DNA from: Streptomyces dengpaensis
Lineage (GTDB): Bacteria; Actinomycetota; Actinomycetes; Streptomycetales; Streptomycetaceae
DNA: 64,000 bases
Direction of reading: 5' to 3'
NCBI RefSeq assembly: GCF_002946835.1
Contig: NZ_CP026652.1
Location: 7,192,001-7,256,000 of the forward strand
Shown: one piece after another, positions 8,053-17,553 of the stretch
How positions within the stretch are numbered: position 1 is the first letter of the stretch
How the letters are laid out: each line of letters opens with the position of its first letter
Program-made: the position numbers and the translations under genes
The notes under the pieces: generated by a model
What the model was told of the DNA's origin: nothing
Databases searched by the model: none
What the model saw: the letters and a program-made list of their open reading frames with translations, nothing else

Positions 8053-10248
8053 TCAAGCGTCCTTGGCCTGTTCACGAATCCTTTCGGCGACCTGAGACGG
8101 CATCGGCTCGTGCCGCGCGTACCTGCGGTTGAAGCGCGCGGTCCCGTGCGAGAGGGAACGCAGATCGACGGCGTACCGCCCGATCTCGATCTCCGGGACC
8201 TCGGCCCGTACGAGGGTCCGCCCGCCGCCCGCCTGCTCGGTGCCGACGACCCGGCCGCGCCGCCCCGACAGGTCGCTCATCACGGCGCCCACGTATTCGT
8301 CGCCGACCAGGACCGTCACCTCGGCCACCGGCTCCAGGAGATGGATCCTGGCGTCGGCGGCCGCCTCGCGCAGGGCGAGCGCACCCGCCGTCTGGAACGC
8401 GGCGTCGGAGGAGTCCACCGAGTGCGCCTTGCCGTCGAGCAGCGTGATCCGTACGTCGATGAGCGGATAGCCCGCGGCCACGCCCTTGGCGGCCTGGGCG
8501 CGGACGCCCTTCTCGACGGACGGGATGAACTGCCGCGGTACGGCCCCGCCGACGACCTTGTCCACGAACTCGATGCCGGAGCCGTTCGGCAGCGGTTCGA
8601 CCTCGATCTCGCAGATCGCGTACTGGCCGTGCCCGCCGGACTGCTTCACATGGCGGCCGCGTCCGGCGGACCTGTCCGCGAACGTCTCCCGTAGGGAGAC
8701 CTTGTGCGGCACGACGTCGACCTGGACGCCGTAGCGGCTGCGCAGGCGCTCCAGGGCGACGTCCGCGTGGGCCTCGCCCAGGCACCACAGGACGACCTGG
8801 TGGGTGTTCTGGTTCTGCTCCAGACGCATGGTGGGGTCCTCGGCGACCAGCCGGGCGAGGCCCTGCGAGAGCTTGTCCTCGTCGGGCTTGCTGTGCGCCT
8901 GGATGGCGAGAGGCAGCAGCGGGTCGGGCATCTGCCACGGTTCCATGAGCAGCGGGTCGTCCTTGGCCGAGAGGGTGTCCCCGGTCTCGGCGCGGTTCAG
9001 TTTCGCCACGCACGCCAGGTCGCCGGCGATGCACTGCGAGAGGATGCGCTGCTGCTTGCCGAACGGCGTGGACAGGGCGCCGACGCGCTCGTCGACGTCA
9101 TGGTCCTCGTGACCCCGGTCGGTCATTCCGTGCCCGGACACGTGCACCGTCTGGTCGGGGCGCAGGGTGCCCGAGAAGACGCGTACGAGCGATACCCGGC
9201 CCACGTACGGGTCGCTGGCCGTCTTCACGACCTCCGCGAGCAGCGGCCCGTTCGGGTCGCAGGCGTTCACCTCGCGCGGTGCGCCCTCCGGCGTCGTGAC
9301 CGTGGGTGCCTCGCGCTCCAGCGGGGTCGGGAAGCCGCCCGTGACGAGGTCGAGGAGCTCGACCGTGCCGAGGCCCTGACGGGCGCCCTCGGCGGCCGGA
9401 GCGGCGGCCAGCACCGGGAAGAAGGTCCCGCGCGCCACGGCCCGCTCAAGATCCTGCACGAGGGTCTTCAGGTCGATCTCCTCGCCGCCGAGGTAGCGGT
9501 CCATGAGGGTCTCGTCCTCGCTCTCGGCGATGATCCCCTCGATCAGCCGGTTGCGTGCCTCCTCGATGTGTGGCAGCTGGTCGGGTCCAGGCTCGGCCTC
9601 CTTGCGCTCCCCGGAGGAGTAGTCGAACAGCCGCTGGGAGAGGAGCCCGGTCAGCCCTGTCACGGGGGCGTGCCCGTCGGGACCCTCCTCGCCGCGCAGC
9701 GGCAGATACAGGGGCAGTACGGCGTCGGGGTCGTCCGCGCCGAAGGCCTCCGCGCAGATCCGCGTCATCTCCTCGAAGTCCGCCCTGGCGGCTTCCAGAT
9801 GCGTGATCACGATGGCCCGCGGCATGCCGACGGCCGCGCACTCCTCCCACACCATGCGGGTCGAGCCGTCCACGCCGTCCGAGGCCGAGACGACGAAAAG
9901 GGCCGCGTCCGCCGCTCGCAGACCGGCCCTCAGCTCCCCGACGAAGTCGGCGTATCCGGGAGTGTCGAGGATATTGATCTTGTATCCGTCCCAGTCGACG
10001 GGTACCAGGGAGAGCTGCACCGAGCGCTGCTGCCGGTGCTCGATCTCGTCGTAGTCGGAGACGGTGCCGCCGTCCTCCACGCGGCCCGCCCGGTTCACCG
10101 CTCCCGCTGTCAGCGCGAGAGCTTCCACCAGAGTCGTCTTGCCCGATCCGCTGTGGCCGACCAGCACCACATTCCGTACGGACGCGGGGTGGTCGGCCGC
10201 TGTAGCCCTGCCGGCGGCTCCGGGGTGTGCGTTCGCCTTGTCGCCCAT
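8053..10248 (-). CDS. Elongation factor G-like protein (EF-G2)
   Basis: A 731-residue translational GTPase paralogue. The ATG at 10248 follows GGGAGG; the reading frame stays open far upstream but that part has no homology-like features. Visible motifs: G1 GHSGSGKT (31-38), G3 DTPG (95-98), then domain II (around 310-400), domain IV and the C-terminal domain V ending near 715. The G4 motif, normally NKxD or TKxD for guanine recognition, reads THLE (149-152). The switch I region is also unlike canonical EF-G (DYDEIEHRQQRSVQ). Mycobacterial EF-G2, the closest known relative, binds GTP but does not support translocation, so a regulatory or ribosome-binding role is more likely than elongation. 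Divergent from pgsA. Confidence 0.88.
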   Translation of the reverse strand: MGDKANAHPGAAGRATAADHPASVRNVVLVGHSGSGKTTLVEALALTAGAVNRAGRVEDGGTVSDYDEIEHRQQRSVQLSLVPVDWDGYKINILDTPGYADFVGELRAGLRAADAALFVVSASDGVDGSTRMVWEECAAVGMPRAIVITHLEAARADFEEMTRICAEAFGADDPDAVLPLYLPLRGEEGPDGHAPVTGLTGLLSQRLFDYSSGERKEAEPGPDQLPHIEEARNRLIEGIIAESEDETLMDRYLGGEEIDLKTLVQDLERAVARGTFFPVLAAAPAAEGARQGLGTVELLDLVTGGFPTPLEREAPTVTTPEGAPREVNACDPNGPLLAEVVKTASDPYVGRVSLVRVFSGTLRPDQTVHVSGHGMTDRGHEDHDVDERVGALSTPFGKQQRILSQCIAGDLACVAKLNRAETGDTLSAKDDPLLMEPWQMPDPLLPLAIQAHSKPDEDKLSQGLARLVAEDPTMRLEQNQNTHQVVLWCLGEAHADVALERLRSRYGVQVDVVPHKVSLRETFADRSAGRGRHVKQSGGHGQYAICEIEVEPLPNGSGIEFVDKVVGGAVPRQFIPSVEKGVRAQAAKGVAAGYPLIDVRITLLDGKAHSVDSSDAAFQTAGALALREAAADARIHLLEPVAEVTVLVGDEYVGAVMSDLSGRRGRVVGTEQAGGGRTLVRAEVPEIEIGRYAVDLRSLSHGTARFNRRYARHEPMPSQVAERIREQAKDA

Positions 10249-10524
10249 GGCCTTGCCTCCCGTGCACGGTGAGGTCTCTGTGGGCGCGGGCATAGGGAGG
10301 CCGCGTGCGGTGGCGGCTCCGATGACGCCCGCGGTGTCTTCGAGCTTTGCACTCACGTCACGGTGCGTCCATACGGAGGACGCGATCCCGTCGTGACACC
10401 GGTGGCATCCCGTCGTGACGCCTGGGTGCGGGTGCCCGGCCGTCGCACACCCGCGCGCGTGGCTACGATGGGCCAGCCGGAGGCCAGCAGGGGCCCCTCG
10501 GCGACACCGACCCTCGGGAAGGCC

Positions 10525-11187
10525 ATGCTGAACAAGTACGCGCGTGCATTCTTCACGCGTGTCCTCACACCGTTCGCCGCGTTTCTCATCCGCCGGGGGG
10601 TAAGCCCCGACGCGGTGACCCTCCTGGGCACGGCCGGAGTCGTGGCGGGCGCGCTGGTCTTCTACCCCCGGGGAGAGTTCTTCTGGGGCACGATCGTCAT
10701 CACGCTCTTCGTGTTCTCGGACCTGGTCGACGGCAACATGGCGCGCCAGCTCGGCCGCTCCAGCCGCTGGGGCGCCTTCCTCGACTCGACCCTCGACCGG
10801 GTCGCAGACGGCGCGATCTTCGGCGGCTTCACGCTCTGGTACGCGGGCAACGGCGACAACAACGTCCTGTGCGCCGTCTCGATCTTCTGCCTGGCCAGCG
10901 GCCAGGTGGTCTCGTACACCAAGGCCCGCGGCGAGTCGATCGGTCTGCCCGTCGCGGTCAACGGCCTGGTCGAGCGCGCCGAGCGGCTGGTGATCTCGCT
11001 GGTCGCGGCCGGGCTCGCGGGACTGCACACCTTCGGTGTGCCCGGCATCCAGGTGCTGCTGCCCATCGCGCTGTGGATCGTCGCCGTCGGCAGCCTCGTC
11101 ACGCTCGTCCAGCGCGTCGTGACGGTGCACAAGGAGTCCGCGGAGGCGGACGCGGCCGCGGCCCAGAACAGCGAGGCGACGTCATGA
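10525..11187 (+). CDS. pgsA: Phosphatidylinositol phosphate synthase (CDP-alcohol phosphatidyltransferase)
   Basis: A 220-residue membrane enzyme that joins CDP-diacylglycerol to inositol 1-phosphate, the first step to phosphatidylinositol and its mannosides. The CDP-alcohol phosphotransferase motif is complete: D66, D69, G70, A73, R74, G83, D87 and D91. About six hydrophobic segments are visible. ATG 10525 with GGGAAGG upstream is preferred over ATG 10468, which adds a poorly conserved leader. It overlaps the acyltransferase gene by four bases (ATGA), and pimA follows in the same way, as in mycobacteria; that context supports the inositol-lipid role over phosphatidylglycerophosphate synthesis. 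The 276 bases upstream, shared with divergent EF-G2, hold no clear feature. Confidence 0.92.
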   Translation: MLNKYARAFFTRVLTPFAAFLIRRGVSPDAVTLLGTAGVVAGALVFYPRGEFFWGTIVITLFVFSDLVDGNMARQLGRSSRWGAFLDSTLDRVADGAIFGGFTLWYAGNGDNNVLCAVSIFCLASGQVVSYTKARGESIGLPVAVNGLVERAERLVISLVAAGLAGLHTFGVPGIQVLLPIALWIVAVGSLVTLVQRVVTVHKESAEADAAAAQNSEATS

Positions 11188-12194
11188 GCAGCCTCCAGGA
11201 CAAGCTGGTAGACGGGGCGTACGCGCTCGGCTGGAGCGCGGTCAAGAAGCTCCCCGAGCCGGTCGCCGTACACCTGGGCCGCACCGTCGCGGACATCGCC
11301 TGGAAGAGGCGCGTCAAGGGCATACAACGCCTGGAGAGCAACTACGCGCGCGTGGTGCCCGGCGCGACCCCGGAACGGCTCGCCGAACTCTCCAAGGCGG
11401 GTATGCGCTCGTACCTGCGCTACTGGATGGAATCCTTCCGCCTGCCCGCCTGGAGCGAGGAGCGCGTGAAGACGGGCTTCGACCCGAAGGACGTGCACTA
11501 CCTCACCGACGGGCTCGCCTCCGGCAAGGGCGTGATCCTGGCCCTCCCGCACATGGCCAACTGGGACCTCGCGGGCGCCTGGGTCACCACCAAGCTGGAG
11601 ACGCCGTTCGCGACGGTCGCCGAGCGGCTCAAGCCCGAATCGCTGTACGACCGTTTTGTCGCCTATCGCGAGGGCCTCGGCATGGAGGTCCTGCCGCACA
11701 GCGGCGGCACCGCGTTCGGCACGCTGGCCCGGCGGCTGCGCGACGGCGGACTGATCTGCCTGGTCGCCGACCGCGACCTGTCCGCGTCCGGCGTCGAGGT
11801 GGAGTTCTTCGGCGAGGCGACCCGGATGCCCGCGGGCCCGGCCCTCCTCGCGCAGCAGACCGGCTCGCTGCTCCTCCCGGTGACGCTCTGGTACGACGAA
11901 TCGCCCGTGATGCAGGGCCGCGTGCATCCCCCCGTCGACGTCCCCGAGGCAGGTACCCGGGCGGAAAAGACGTCTGCCATGACACAGGCGCTGGCCGACG
12001 CCTTCGCCTCGGGGATCGCCGACCATCCGGAGGACTGGCACATGCTGCAGCGCTTGTGGCTGAAAGACCTCGATGCCGGGAAGGCTCCGGCTAACTCCGC
12101 GAAGGGTCGCGGGAACGCCGTGCAGGATGCGGGGAACTCCGCGAGTGATCCCAAGAAGAACTCCGCGAGTGATCCCAAGAAGGGGACCCCGTGA
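11184..12194 (+). CDS. Phosphatidylinositol mannoside acyltransferase
   Basis: A 336-residue LpxL/HtrB-type acyltransferase. The HX4D catalytic motif is H123-MANW-D128. In mycobacteria the gene in this position (PatA) acylates a mannose of phosphatidylinositol mannosides on the cytoplasmic face of the membrane. The start overlaps the pgsA stop (ATGA) and the stop overlaps the GTG of pimA, so the three are one translational unit. The last 35 residues are low complexity and include a perfect in-frame tandem duplication (NSASDPKK twice) encoded at 12135-12182, absent from the catalytic core. Confidence 0.9.
   Translation: MSSLQDKLVDGAYALGWSAVKKLPEPVAVHLGRTVADIAWKRRVKGIQRLESNYARVVPGATPERLAELSKAGMRSYLRYWMESFRLPAWSEERVKTGFDPKDVHYLTDGLASGKGVILALPHMANWDLAGAWVTTKLETPFATVAERLKPESLYDRFVAYREGLGMEVLPHSGGTAFGTLARRLRDGGLICLVADRDLSASGVEVEFFGEATRMPAGPALLAQQTGSLLLPVTLWYDESPVMQGRVHPPVDVPEAGTRAEKTSAMTQALADAFASGIADHPEDWHMLQRLWLKDLDAGKAPANSAKGRGNAVQDAGNSASDPKKNSASDPKKGTP
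12135..12182. repeat. 24-bp perfect tandem duplication at the 3' end of the acyltransferase gene
   Basis: Two identical 24-base copies (12135-12158 and 12159-12182), each encoding NSASDPKK, twelve bases before the stop codon. A diverged partial copy, AACTCCGCGAAGGGTCGCGG, lies just upstream at about 12092. The length is a multiple of three, so the frame is kept. Confidence 0.95.
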
Positions 12195-13351
12195 GGATCG
12201 GCATCGTCTGCCCGTACTCCTGGGACGTGCCGGGCGGCGTCCAGTTCCACATTCGCGACCTGGCCGACCACCTCATCCGCCGCGGGCACGACGTCTCCGT
12301 CCTCGCCCCCGCCGACGACGAGACACCTCTCCCGCCGTACGTCGTCTCGGCGGGCCGGGCGGTTCCGGTGCCGTACAACGGCTCCGTGGCACGCCTGAAC
12401 TTCGGCTTCCTGTCGGCGGCGCGGGTACGGCGCTGGCTGCACGACGGCACCTTCGACGTGATCCACATCCACGAGCCGGCCTCGCCCTCGCTCGGCCTGC
12501 TCGCCTGCTGGGCCGCGCAGGGGCCCATCGTCGCCACCTTCCACACCTCGAACCCGCGCTCCCGGGCGATGGTCGCCGCGTACTCGATCCTCCAGGCGGC
12601 CCTGGAGAAGATCAGCGCGCGGATCGCGGTGAGCGAGTACGCGCGCCGCACCCTCGTCGAACATCTGGGCGGCGACGCCGTCGTCATCCCGAACGGCGTC
12701 GACGTCGACTTCTTCGCACGCGCCAAGCCCAAGCCCGAGTGGCAGGGCGAAACCCTCGGCTTCATGGGCCGCATCGACGAGCCCCGCAAGGGCCTGCCGG
12801 TCCTCATGAAGGCCCTGCCGAAGATCCTCGCCGAACGCCCGCAGACGCGGCTCCTGGTCGCCGGGCGCGGCGACGAGGAAGAAGCCGTGGAGTCACTGCC
12901 CGCCGAGATGCGCTCCCGCGTCGAGTTCCTCGGCATGGTCAGCGACGAGGACAAGGCACGCTTCCTGCGCAGCGTCGACGTGTACATCGCGCCCAACACC
13001 GGCGGCGAGAGCTTCGGCATCATCCTCGTGGAGGCGCTGTCCGCGGGGGCACCGGTGCTCGCCTCCGACCTCGACGCGTTCGCCCAGGTCCTCGATCAGG
13101 GCGCGGCGGGCGAACTGTTCGCCAACGAGGACGCGGACGCGCTGGCCGCTGCCGCGCTCCGGCTCCTGGGCGACCCGGCACGCCGGGCGGAACTGCGCGA
13201 GCGCGGGAGCGCCCACGTACGCCGCTTCGACTGGTCGACGGTCGGGGCGGACATCCTGTCCGTGTACGAGACGGTGACGGACGGTGCGGCGGCGGTGGCC
13301 GCGGACGAACGCACAGGGCTGCGCGCCCGGTTCGGGCTGGCGCGGGACTGA
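12191..13351 (+). CDS. pimA: GDP-mannose:phosphatidylinositol alpha-mannosyltransferase
   Basis: A 386-residue GT-B (GT4) enzyme that transfers mannose from GDP-mannose to phosphatidylinositol at the inner face of the membrane, starting PIM synthesis. N-terminal Rossmann half has the PGGVQFH loop; the C-terminal half has GRIDEPRKG (R194, K200) for the nucleotide-sugar phosphates and the EX7E motif E273/E281. GTG 12191 overlaps the acyltransferase stop by four bases. The 335-base gap that follows contains the structured RNA candidate. Confidence 0.93.
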   Translation: MRIGIVCPYSWDVPGGVQFHIRDLADHLIRRGHDVSVLAPADDETPLPPYVVSAGRAVPVPYNGSVARLNFGFLSAARVRRWLHDGTFDVIHIHEPASPSLGLLACWAAQGPIVATFHTSNPRSRAMVAAYSILQAALEKISARIAVSEYARRTLVEHLGGDAVVIPNGVDVDFFARAKPKPEWQGETLGFMGRIDEPRKGLPVLMKALPKILAERPQTRLLVAGRGDEEEAVESLPAEMRSRVEFLGMVSDEDKARFLRSVDVYIAPNTGGESFGIILVEALSAGAPVLASDLDAFAQVLDQGAAGELFANEDADALAAAALRLLGDPARRAELRERGSAHVRRFDWSTVGADILSVYETVTDGAAAVAADERTGLRARFGLARD

Positions 13352-13686
13352 ACCTGCCGGACGCGTCGGGCGGGGGAGGGGCGAATCCTGGACCGGGCGC
13401 GGCGGTTTCCGTTGCGCCCGGGACCTGGACCGTACCCGGGTAGCGTCTCGGATTGGCTTAGCAAGCCTGAGCATTGCTCAGGGGTGTGGGCCAATCGCCT
13501 TCGTGCGCTGGTGCTGAACGGTGAGAACCGCCAGTCCGCGTGGCACGTCCCTCCGGACGCTGGTCGGTCAGGTCTCGCGACCTGGCCGAGGAGGGTGCCC
13601 GACGTCGCCTGGGCGCCGAGCGTGCGCGTGACAGGGCCACAGAATGACTACGTTTCGCTCATACGACTAGGGGAGCCTTGCCGCCC
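13352..13686 (+). other. Gene-free region with promoter and folded RNA candidate
   Basis: No coding region is supported. After a CCCGGG...CCCGGG inverted repeat (to 13440), which could terminate pimA, there is a -10-like TAGCGT at 13441-13446 and a run of nested hairpins from 13452 to 13587. An AGGGGAG ribosome binding site for the next gene ends the region. Confidence 0.7.
13441..13587 (+). ncRNA. Candidate structured leader or small RNA
   Basis: The -10-like TAGCGT (13441-13446) would start transcription at about 13452, exactly where an outer stem begins: ATTGGC (13452-13457) with GCCAAT (13490-13495), enclosing CCTGAGC-ATT-GCTCAGG (13466-13482). A second stem pairs CTGG (about 13508) with CCAG (about 13531) around CGGT-GAGA-ACCG. 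A third is GGTCAGGTC (13566-13574), loop TCGC, GACCTGGCC (13579-13587). It resembles no riboswitch class I know. It may be the 5' leader of the gene at 13687. There is no good -35, so the promoter is uncertain. Confidence 0.4.
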
Positions 13687-14232
13687 GTGACCGCAACCCT
13701 CATCTGGATCCTCGTCGCCCTCGTCGTGATCGGCCTCTACTTGAGCTGGACCGCCGGGCGTCTGGACCGGCTGCACGCCCGCATCGACGCCACCCGCGCC
13801 GCCCTCGACGCGCAGTTGCTGCGCCGTGCCTCCGTGGCGCAGGAGCTGGCCACGTCCGGGGTCCTCGATCCGGCCGCCTCGATCGTGCTGTACGAGGCGG
13901 CGCACGAGGCCCGGCAGGCCGAGGAGGAGCAGCGTGAGGTGGCCGAGAGCGAGCTGAGCCAGGCGCTCAGGGCAGTGTTCGGGGAGACGCAGCAGGTCGA
14001 GGCGGTGCGGGCCGCCCCTGGGGGTGAGGAGGCCGCGCGTGAGCTGGCGCAGGCCGTGCGGCGGGTGCCGATGGCCCGGCGCTTCCACAATGACGCCGTA
14101 CGCGCCGCCCGCGCCCTCCGCCGCCACCGCAAGGTCCGCTGGTTCCGGCTGGCAGGCCACGCCCCGTTCCCGATGGCCTTCGAAATGGACGACGAGCCAC
14201 CGGCTGCCCTGGCGGACCGCCCGACGAGCTGA
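13687..14232 (+). CDS. Membrane-anchored coiled-coil protein, LemA-like
   Basis: About 181 residues from GTG 13687; TTG 13678 is an alternative, but it is only two bases from the AGGGGAG site, against eleven for the GTG. One N-terminal membrane segment (about 4-22) is followed by a charged helical region with a long Arg/Ala/Glu coiled coil (about 25-110) and a basic C-terminus ending in a PFPMAFEMDDEPP stretch. The layout of a short N-terminal anchor plus helical bundle resembles LemA proteins, but no diagnostic motif is certain. Its position after pimA parallels a membrane-protein gene in mycobacteria. Function unknown. Confidence 0.6.
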   Translation: MTATLIWILVALVVIGLYLSWTAGRLDRLHARIDATRAALDAQLLRRASVAQELATSGVLDPAASIVLYEAAHEARQAEEEQREVAESELSQALRAVFGETQQVEAVRAAPGGEEAARELAQAVRRVPMARRFHNDAVRAARALRRHRKVRWFRLAGHAPFPMAFEMDDEPPAALADRPTS

Positions 14233-14302
14233 TTTCAGCCCGTCCGGCGTTTGAGGACGAGCGCGGAGCGCGATACGGGGGTCTGGGGGCGGAGCCCCCA
14301 GG
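14233..14302. repeat. Intergenic repeat: 29-base block plus hairpin
   Basis: The block at 14233-14261 is the exact reverse complement of 5942-5970, and the hairpin CTGGGGGC (14283-14290)/GCCCCCAG (14294-14301) matches the one at 5899-5918. It begins one base after the stop codon at 14232 and probably works as a transcription-stop or mRNA-end structure. Confidence 0.85.
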
Positions 14303-14430
14303 TGCGGGACGGGTAGGGGCGGAGCGGGCGAAAACGATCCACCGGCTCCCTATTGGCCCTTGCTGTGGCCTGCTTCCCTCACGTTTCCTCGGTGGAGCAC
14401 AAAACCCTCTTCACCGAGTGAGGTCAATCC

Positions 14431-15345
14431 GTGTCCAGCACGCTCTCCCACCCCGCCCAGACCCCCGAGACCGGCACCGCCCGCGTAAAGCGCGGCATGG
14501 CCGAGCAGCTCAAGGGCGGCGTGATCATGGACGTCGTCACGCCGGAGCAGGCGAAGATCGCCGAGGACGCGGGCGCCGTCGCCGTCATGGCCCTGGAGCG
14601 GGTCCCGGCCGACATCCGCAAGGACGGCGGAGTGGCCCGCATGTCCGACCCGGACATGATCGAGGGCATCATCGAGGCCGTGTCCATCCCGGTGATGGCC
14701 AAGTCGCGCATCGGCCACTTCGTCGAGGCCCAGGTGCTCCAGTCCCTCGGCGTCGACTACATCGACGAGTCCGAGGTCCTCACTCCGGCCGACGAGGTCA
14801 ACCACTCCGACAAGTGGGCGTTCACCACCCCCTTCGTCTGTGGCGCCACCAACCTGGGCGAGGCTCTGCGCCGCATCGCCGAGGGTGCCGCCATGATCCG
14901 CTCGAAGGGCGAGGCCGGCACCGGCAATGTCGTCGAGGCCGTGCGCCACCTGCGCCAGATCAAGAACGAGATCGCGCGTCTGCGGGGCTACGACAACAAC
15001 GAGCTGTACGCCGCCGCCAAGGAGCTGCGCGCCCCGTACGAGCTCGTCAAGGAGGTCGCCGAGCTCGGCAAGCTCCCGGTCGTGCTGTTCTCCGCCGGTG
15101 GCGTCGCCACCCCGGCCGACGCCGCCCTGATGCGCCAGCTCGGTGCCGAGGGTGTCTTCGTCGGCTCCGGCATCTTCAAGTCGGGCGACCCGGCCAAGCG
15201 CGCCGCCGCCATCGTGAAGGCCACCACCTTCTACGACGACCCGAAGGTCATCGCGGACGCGTCCCGCAACCTGGGCGAGGCCATGGTCGGCATCAACTGC
15301 GACACCCTCCCCGAGACCGAGCGCTACGCCAACCGCGGCTGGTAA
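14431..15345 (+). CDS. pdxS: Pyridoxal 5'-phosphate synthase, lyase subunit
   Basis: A 304-residue (beta/alpha)8 enzyme that builds PLP from ribose 5-phosphate, glyceraldehyde 3-phosphate and ammonia supplied by PdxT. Catalytic residues visible are D34 (IMDVV), the Schiff-base lysine K91 (AKSRIGH) and K159 (KGEAGTGN). GTG 14431 follows GTGAGG. First gene of pdxS-pdxT-yebC, with 25 bases to pdxT. Confidence 0.98.
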   Translation: MSSTLSHPAQTPETGTARVKRGMAEQLKGGVIMDVVTPEQAKIAEDAGAVAVMALERVPADIRKDGGVARMSDPDMIEGIIEAVSIPVMAKSRIGHFVEAQVLQSLGVDYIDESEVLTPADEVNHSDKWAFTTPFVCGATNLGEALRRIAEGAAMIRSKGEAGTGNVVEAVRHLRQIKNEIARLRGYDNNELYAAAKELRAPYELVKEVAELGKLPVVLFSAGGVATPADAALMRQLGAEGVFVGSGIFKSGDPAKRAAAIVKATTFYDDPKVIADASRNLGEAMVGINCDTLPETERYANRGW

Positions 15346-15370
15346 GGCATCAGGTGGAGGCACATCACTC

Positions 15371-15976
15371 ATGAACCCCCCCGTCATAGGCGTCCTGGCA
15401 CTCCAGGGCGACGTACGGGAGCACCTGATCGCCCTGGCCGCGGCTGACGCCGTGGCCAGGCCGGTTCGGCGCCCCGAGGAGCTCGCCGAGGTGGATGGCC
15501 TGGTCATCCCCGGCGGCGAGTCCACCACCATCTCCAAGCTGGCCGTCCTCTTCGGAGTGATGGAACCCCTCCGCGCGCGCGTGCGGGACGGCATGCCCGT
15601 CTACGGCACCTGCGCGGGCATGATCATGCTCGCCGACAAGATCCTCGACCCGCGCTCGGGCCAGGAGACCATCGGCGGCATCGACATGATCGTGCGCCGC
15701 AACGCCTTCGGACGTCAGAACGAGTCCTTCGAGGCGGCTGTCCAATTCAAGGGCGTCGAGGGCGATCCTGTAGAGGGCGTCTTCATCCGCGCCCCCTGGG
15801 TCGAGTCCGTGGGCGCCGAGGCCGAGGTGCTCGCCGAGCACGACGGCCACATCGTCGCAGTCCGCCAGGGCAACGCGCTGGCCACGTCGTTCCACCCGGA
15901 ACTGACCGGCGACCACCGCGTGCACGGCCTGTTCGTCGACATGGTGCGCGCGAACCGGGCACCGGAGTCCTTGTAG
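15371..15976 (+). CDS. pdxT: Pyridoxal 5'-phosphate synthase, glutaminase subunit
   Basis: A 201-residue class I glutamine amidotransferase that releases ammonia from glutamine and channels it to PdxS in the 12+12 complex. The triad is C81 (GTCAGM), H175 and E177 (FHPEL); the PGGEST signature is at 48-53. ATG 15371 has GGTGGAGG upstream. Confidence 0.97.
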   Translation: MNPPVIGVLALQGDVREHLIALAAADAVARPVRRPEELAEVDGLVIPGGESTTISKLAVLFGVMEPLRARVRDGMPVYGTCAGMIMLADKILDPRSGQETIGGIDMIVRRNAFGRQNESFEAAVQFKGVEGDPVEGVFIRAPWVESVGAEAEVLAEHDGHIVAVRQGNALATSFHPELTGDHRVHGLFVDMVRANRAPESL

Positions 15977-16024
15977 GATCTCTGCCGTTCGTACAGAGAT
16001 GGGTTACGCGAAGGAGACAGGCAG

Positions 16025-16777
16025 ATGTCCGGCCACTCTAAATGGGCCACGACGAAGCACAAGAAGGCCGTGATCGACGCCAAGCGCGGCAAGCTCTTCG
16101 CGAAGCTGATCAAGAACATCGAGGTCGCGGCGCGCATGGGCGGCGTCGACGTGGACGGCAACCCGACGCTCTACGACGCCGTACAGAAGGCGAAGAGGTC
16201 GTCGGTTCCGAACAAGAACATCGACTCCGCGATCAAGCGCGGTGGCGGTCTCGAAGCTGGTGGCGCCGACTACGAGACGATCATGTACGAGGGCTACGGC
16301 CCGAACGGTGTCGCGGTGCTCATCGAGTGCCTCACCGACAACCGCAACCGCGCCGCCTCGGACGTCCGCGTCGCCATGACCCGCAACGGTGGCTCGATGG
16401 CCGACCCGGGCTCCGTGTCGTACCTGTTCAACCGCAAGGGTGTCGTGATCGTCCCCAAGGGCGAGCTGACCGAGGACGACGTCCTGGGTGCCGTGCTCGA
16501 CGCGGGCGCCGAAGAGGTCAACGACCTCGGTGAGTCCTTCGAGGTCATCTCCGAGGCCACCGACCTGGTCGCGGTGCGCACCGCGCTCCAGGAGGCCGGA
16601 ATCGACTATGACTCGGCCGACGCCAACTTCGTCCCGACCATGCAGGTCGAGCTGGACGAGGAGGGTGCCCGGAAGATCTTCAAGCTGATCGACGCCCTCG
16701 AGGACAGCGACGACGTGCAGAACGTGTTCGCCAACTTCGACGTGAGCGACGACATCATGGAGAAGGTCGACGCGTAG
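16025..16777 (+). CDS. YebC/PmpR-family protein, probable translation or transcription factor
   Basis: A 250-residue cytoplasmic protein with the family's invariant start [13 protein letters not shown] and the RNRAASDVR segment. The family was first described as DNA-binding regulators (PmpR); more recent work assigns some members to relief of ribosome stalling at proline runs. Position beside pdxT and before ruvCAB is conserved in many bacteria. The AAGGAG ribosome binding site is well placed. A strong terminator follows at 16801. Confidence 0.93.
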   Translation: MSGHSKWATTKHKKAVIDAKRGKLFAKLIKNIEVAARMGGVDVDGNPTLYDAVQKAKRSSVPNKNIDSAIKRGGGLEAGGADYETIMYEGYGPNGVAVLIECLTDNRNRAASDVRVAMTRNGGSMADPGSVSYLFNRKGVVIVPKGELTEDDVLGAVLDAGAEEVNDLGESFEVISEATDLVAVRTALQEAGIDYDSADANFVPTMQVELDEEGARKIFKLIDALEDSDDVQNVFANFDVSDDIMEKVDA

Positions 16778-16800
16778 CGCTGCCGCTTTTGCGGAGATTT

Positions 16801-16838
16801 CGCCGGGCCGGTGGGGACACGTCCCCACCGGCCCGGCG
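16801..16838 (+). terminator. Terminator of the pdx-yebC unit
   Basis: A perfect 18-base stem: CGCCGGGCCGGTGGGGAC (16801-16818) and GTCCCCACCGGCCCGGCG (16821-16838), 24 bases after the yebC stop. There is no long T run, which is normal for Streptomyces terminators. Confidence 0.85.
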
Positions 16839-16983
16839 TCGTTGTCGGTGGCAGCGGATAGCCTGGCGAGGACAGATGATGATCGCTGTCCACGGACCGT
16901 AACCATCAATTGAGGAACCACGACGGCGATCAGCCATCTCCGCGAGAGCGGCGGCGGTTCAGCCGCAGAAGGGGCGGGGCGGG

Positions 16984-17553
16984 GTGCGGGTACTGGGTGT
17001 TGACCCGGGGTTGACCCGGTGCGGTGTCGGTGTGGTCGAAGGAGTCGCGGGACGGACCCTGACCATGCGCGGCGTCGGTGTCGTACGCACCCCGGTGGAC
17101 GCCGAGTTGGGCCTGCGCCTCGTCGCCGTCGAGCAGGGCATCGAGCAGTGGCTCGACGAGTACCGGCCCGAATTCGTCGCCGTGGAGCGCGTGTTCAGCC
17201 AGCACAACGTCCGTACGGTGATGGGCACGGCCCAGGCCAGCGCCGTCGCCATGCTCTGCGCCGCCCGGCGTGGCATCCCCGTCGCCCTGCACACCCCGAG
17301 CGAGGTCAAGGCCGCCGTCACCGGCAGCGGACGCGCGGACAAGGCCCAGGTCGGGGCGATGGTCACCCGCCTGCTCCGGCTCGACGCGCCCCCCAGACCC
17401 GCCGACGCGGCGGACGCCCTCGCCCTTGCCATCTGCCACATCTGGCGCGCCCCCGCCCAGAACCGGCTCCAGCAGGCCGTCGCGCAGAACCGCCTCCAGC
17501 AGGCCGCCGCCCAGCACGCATCGAAACTCGCATCGAAAGGCCGTACCGCATGA
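16984..17553 (+). CDS. ruvC: Crossover junction endodeoxyribonuclease
   Basis: A 189-residue RNase H-fold nuclease that cuts Holliday junctions within the RuvABC complex. D7 in GVDPGLT is the first catalytic acidic residue; VERVF carries the conserved Glu and [12 protein letters not shown] the last Asp pair. GTG 16984 follows GGGGCGGGG. The C-terminus carries a duplicated NRLQQA(V/A)AQ segment before a basic tail, an unusual short repeat outside the catalytic fold. ATGA overlap with ruvA. Confidence 0.96.
   Translation: MRVLGVDPGLTRCGVGVVEGVAGRTLTMRGVGVVRTPVDAELGLRLVAVEQGIEQWLDEYRPEFVAVERVFSQHNVRTVMGTAQASAVAMLCAARRGIPVALHTPSEVKAAVTGSGRADKAQVGAMVTRLLRLDAPPRPADAADALALAICHIWRAPAQNRLQQAVAQNRLQQAAAQHASKLASKGRTA

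Noticed and set aside
5794..8694. 966-codon plus-strand frame
   Set aside because: It is antisense to two well-supported minus-strand genes and runs through intergenic repeats; a GC-bias shadow.
10249..11130. N-terminal extension of EF-G2
   Set aside because: The frame is open but antisense to pgsA, and a good ribosome binding site sits before ATG 10248.
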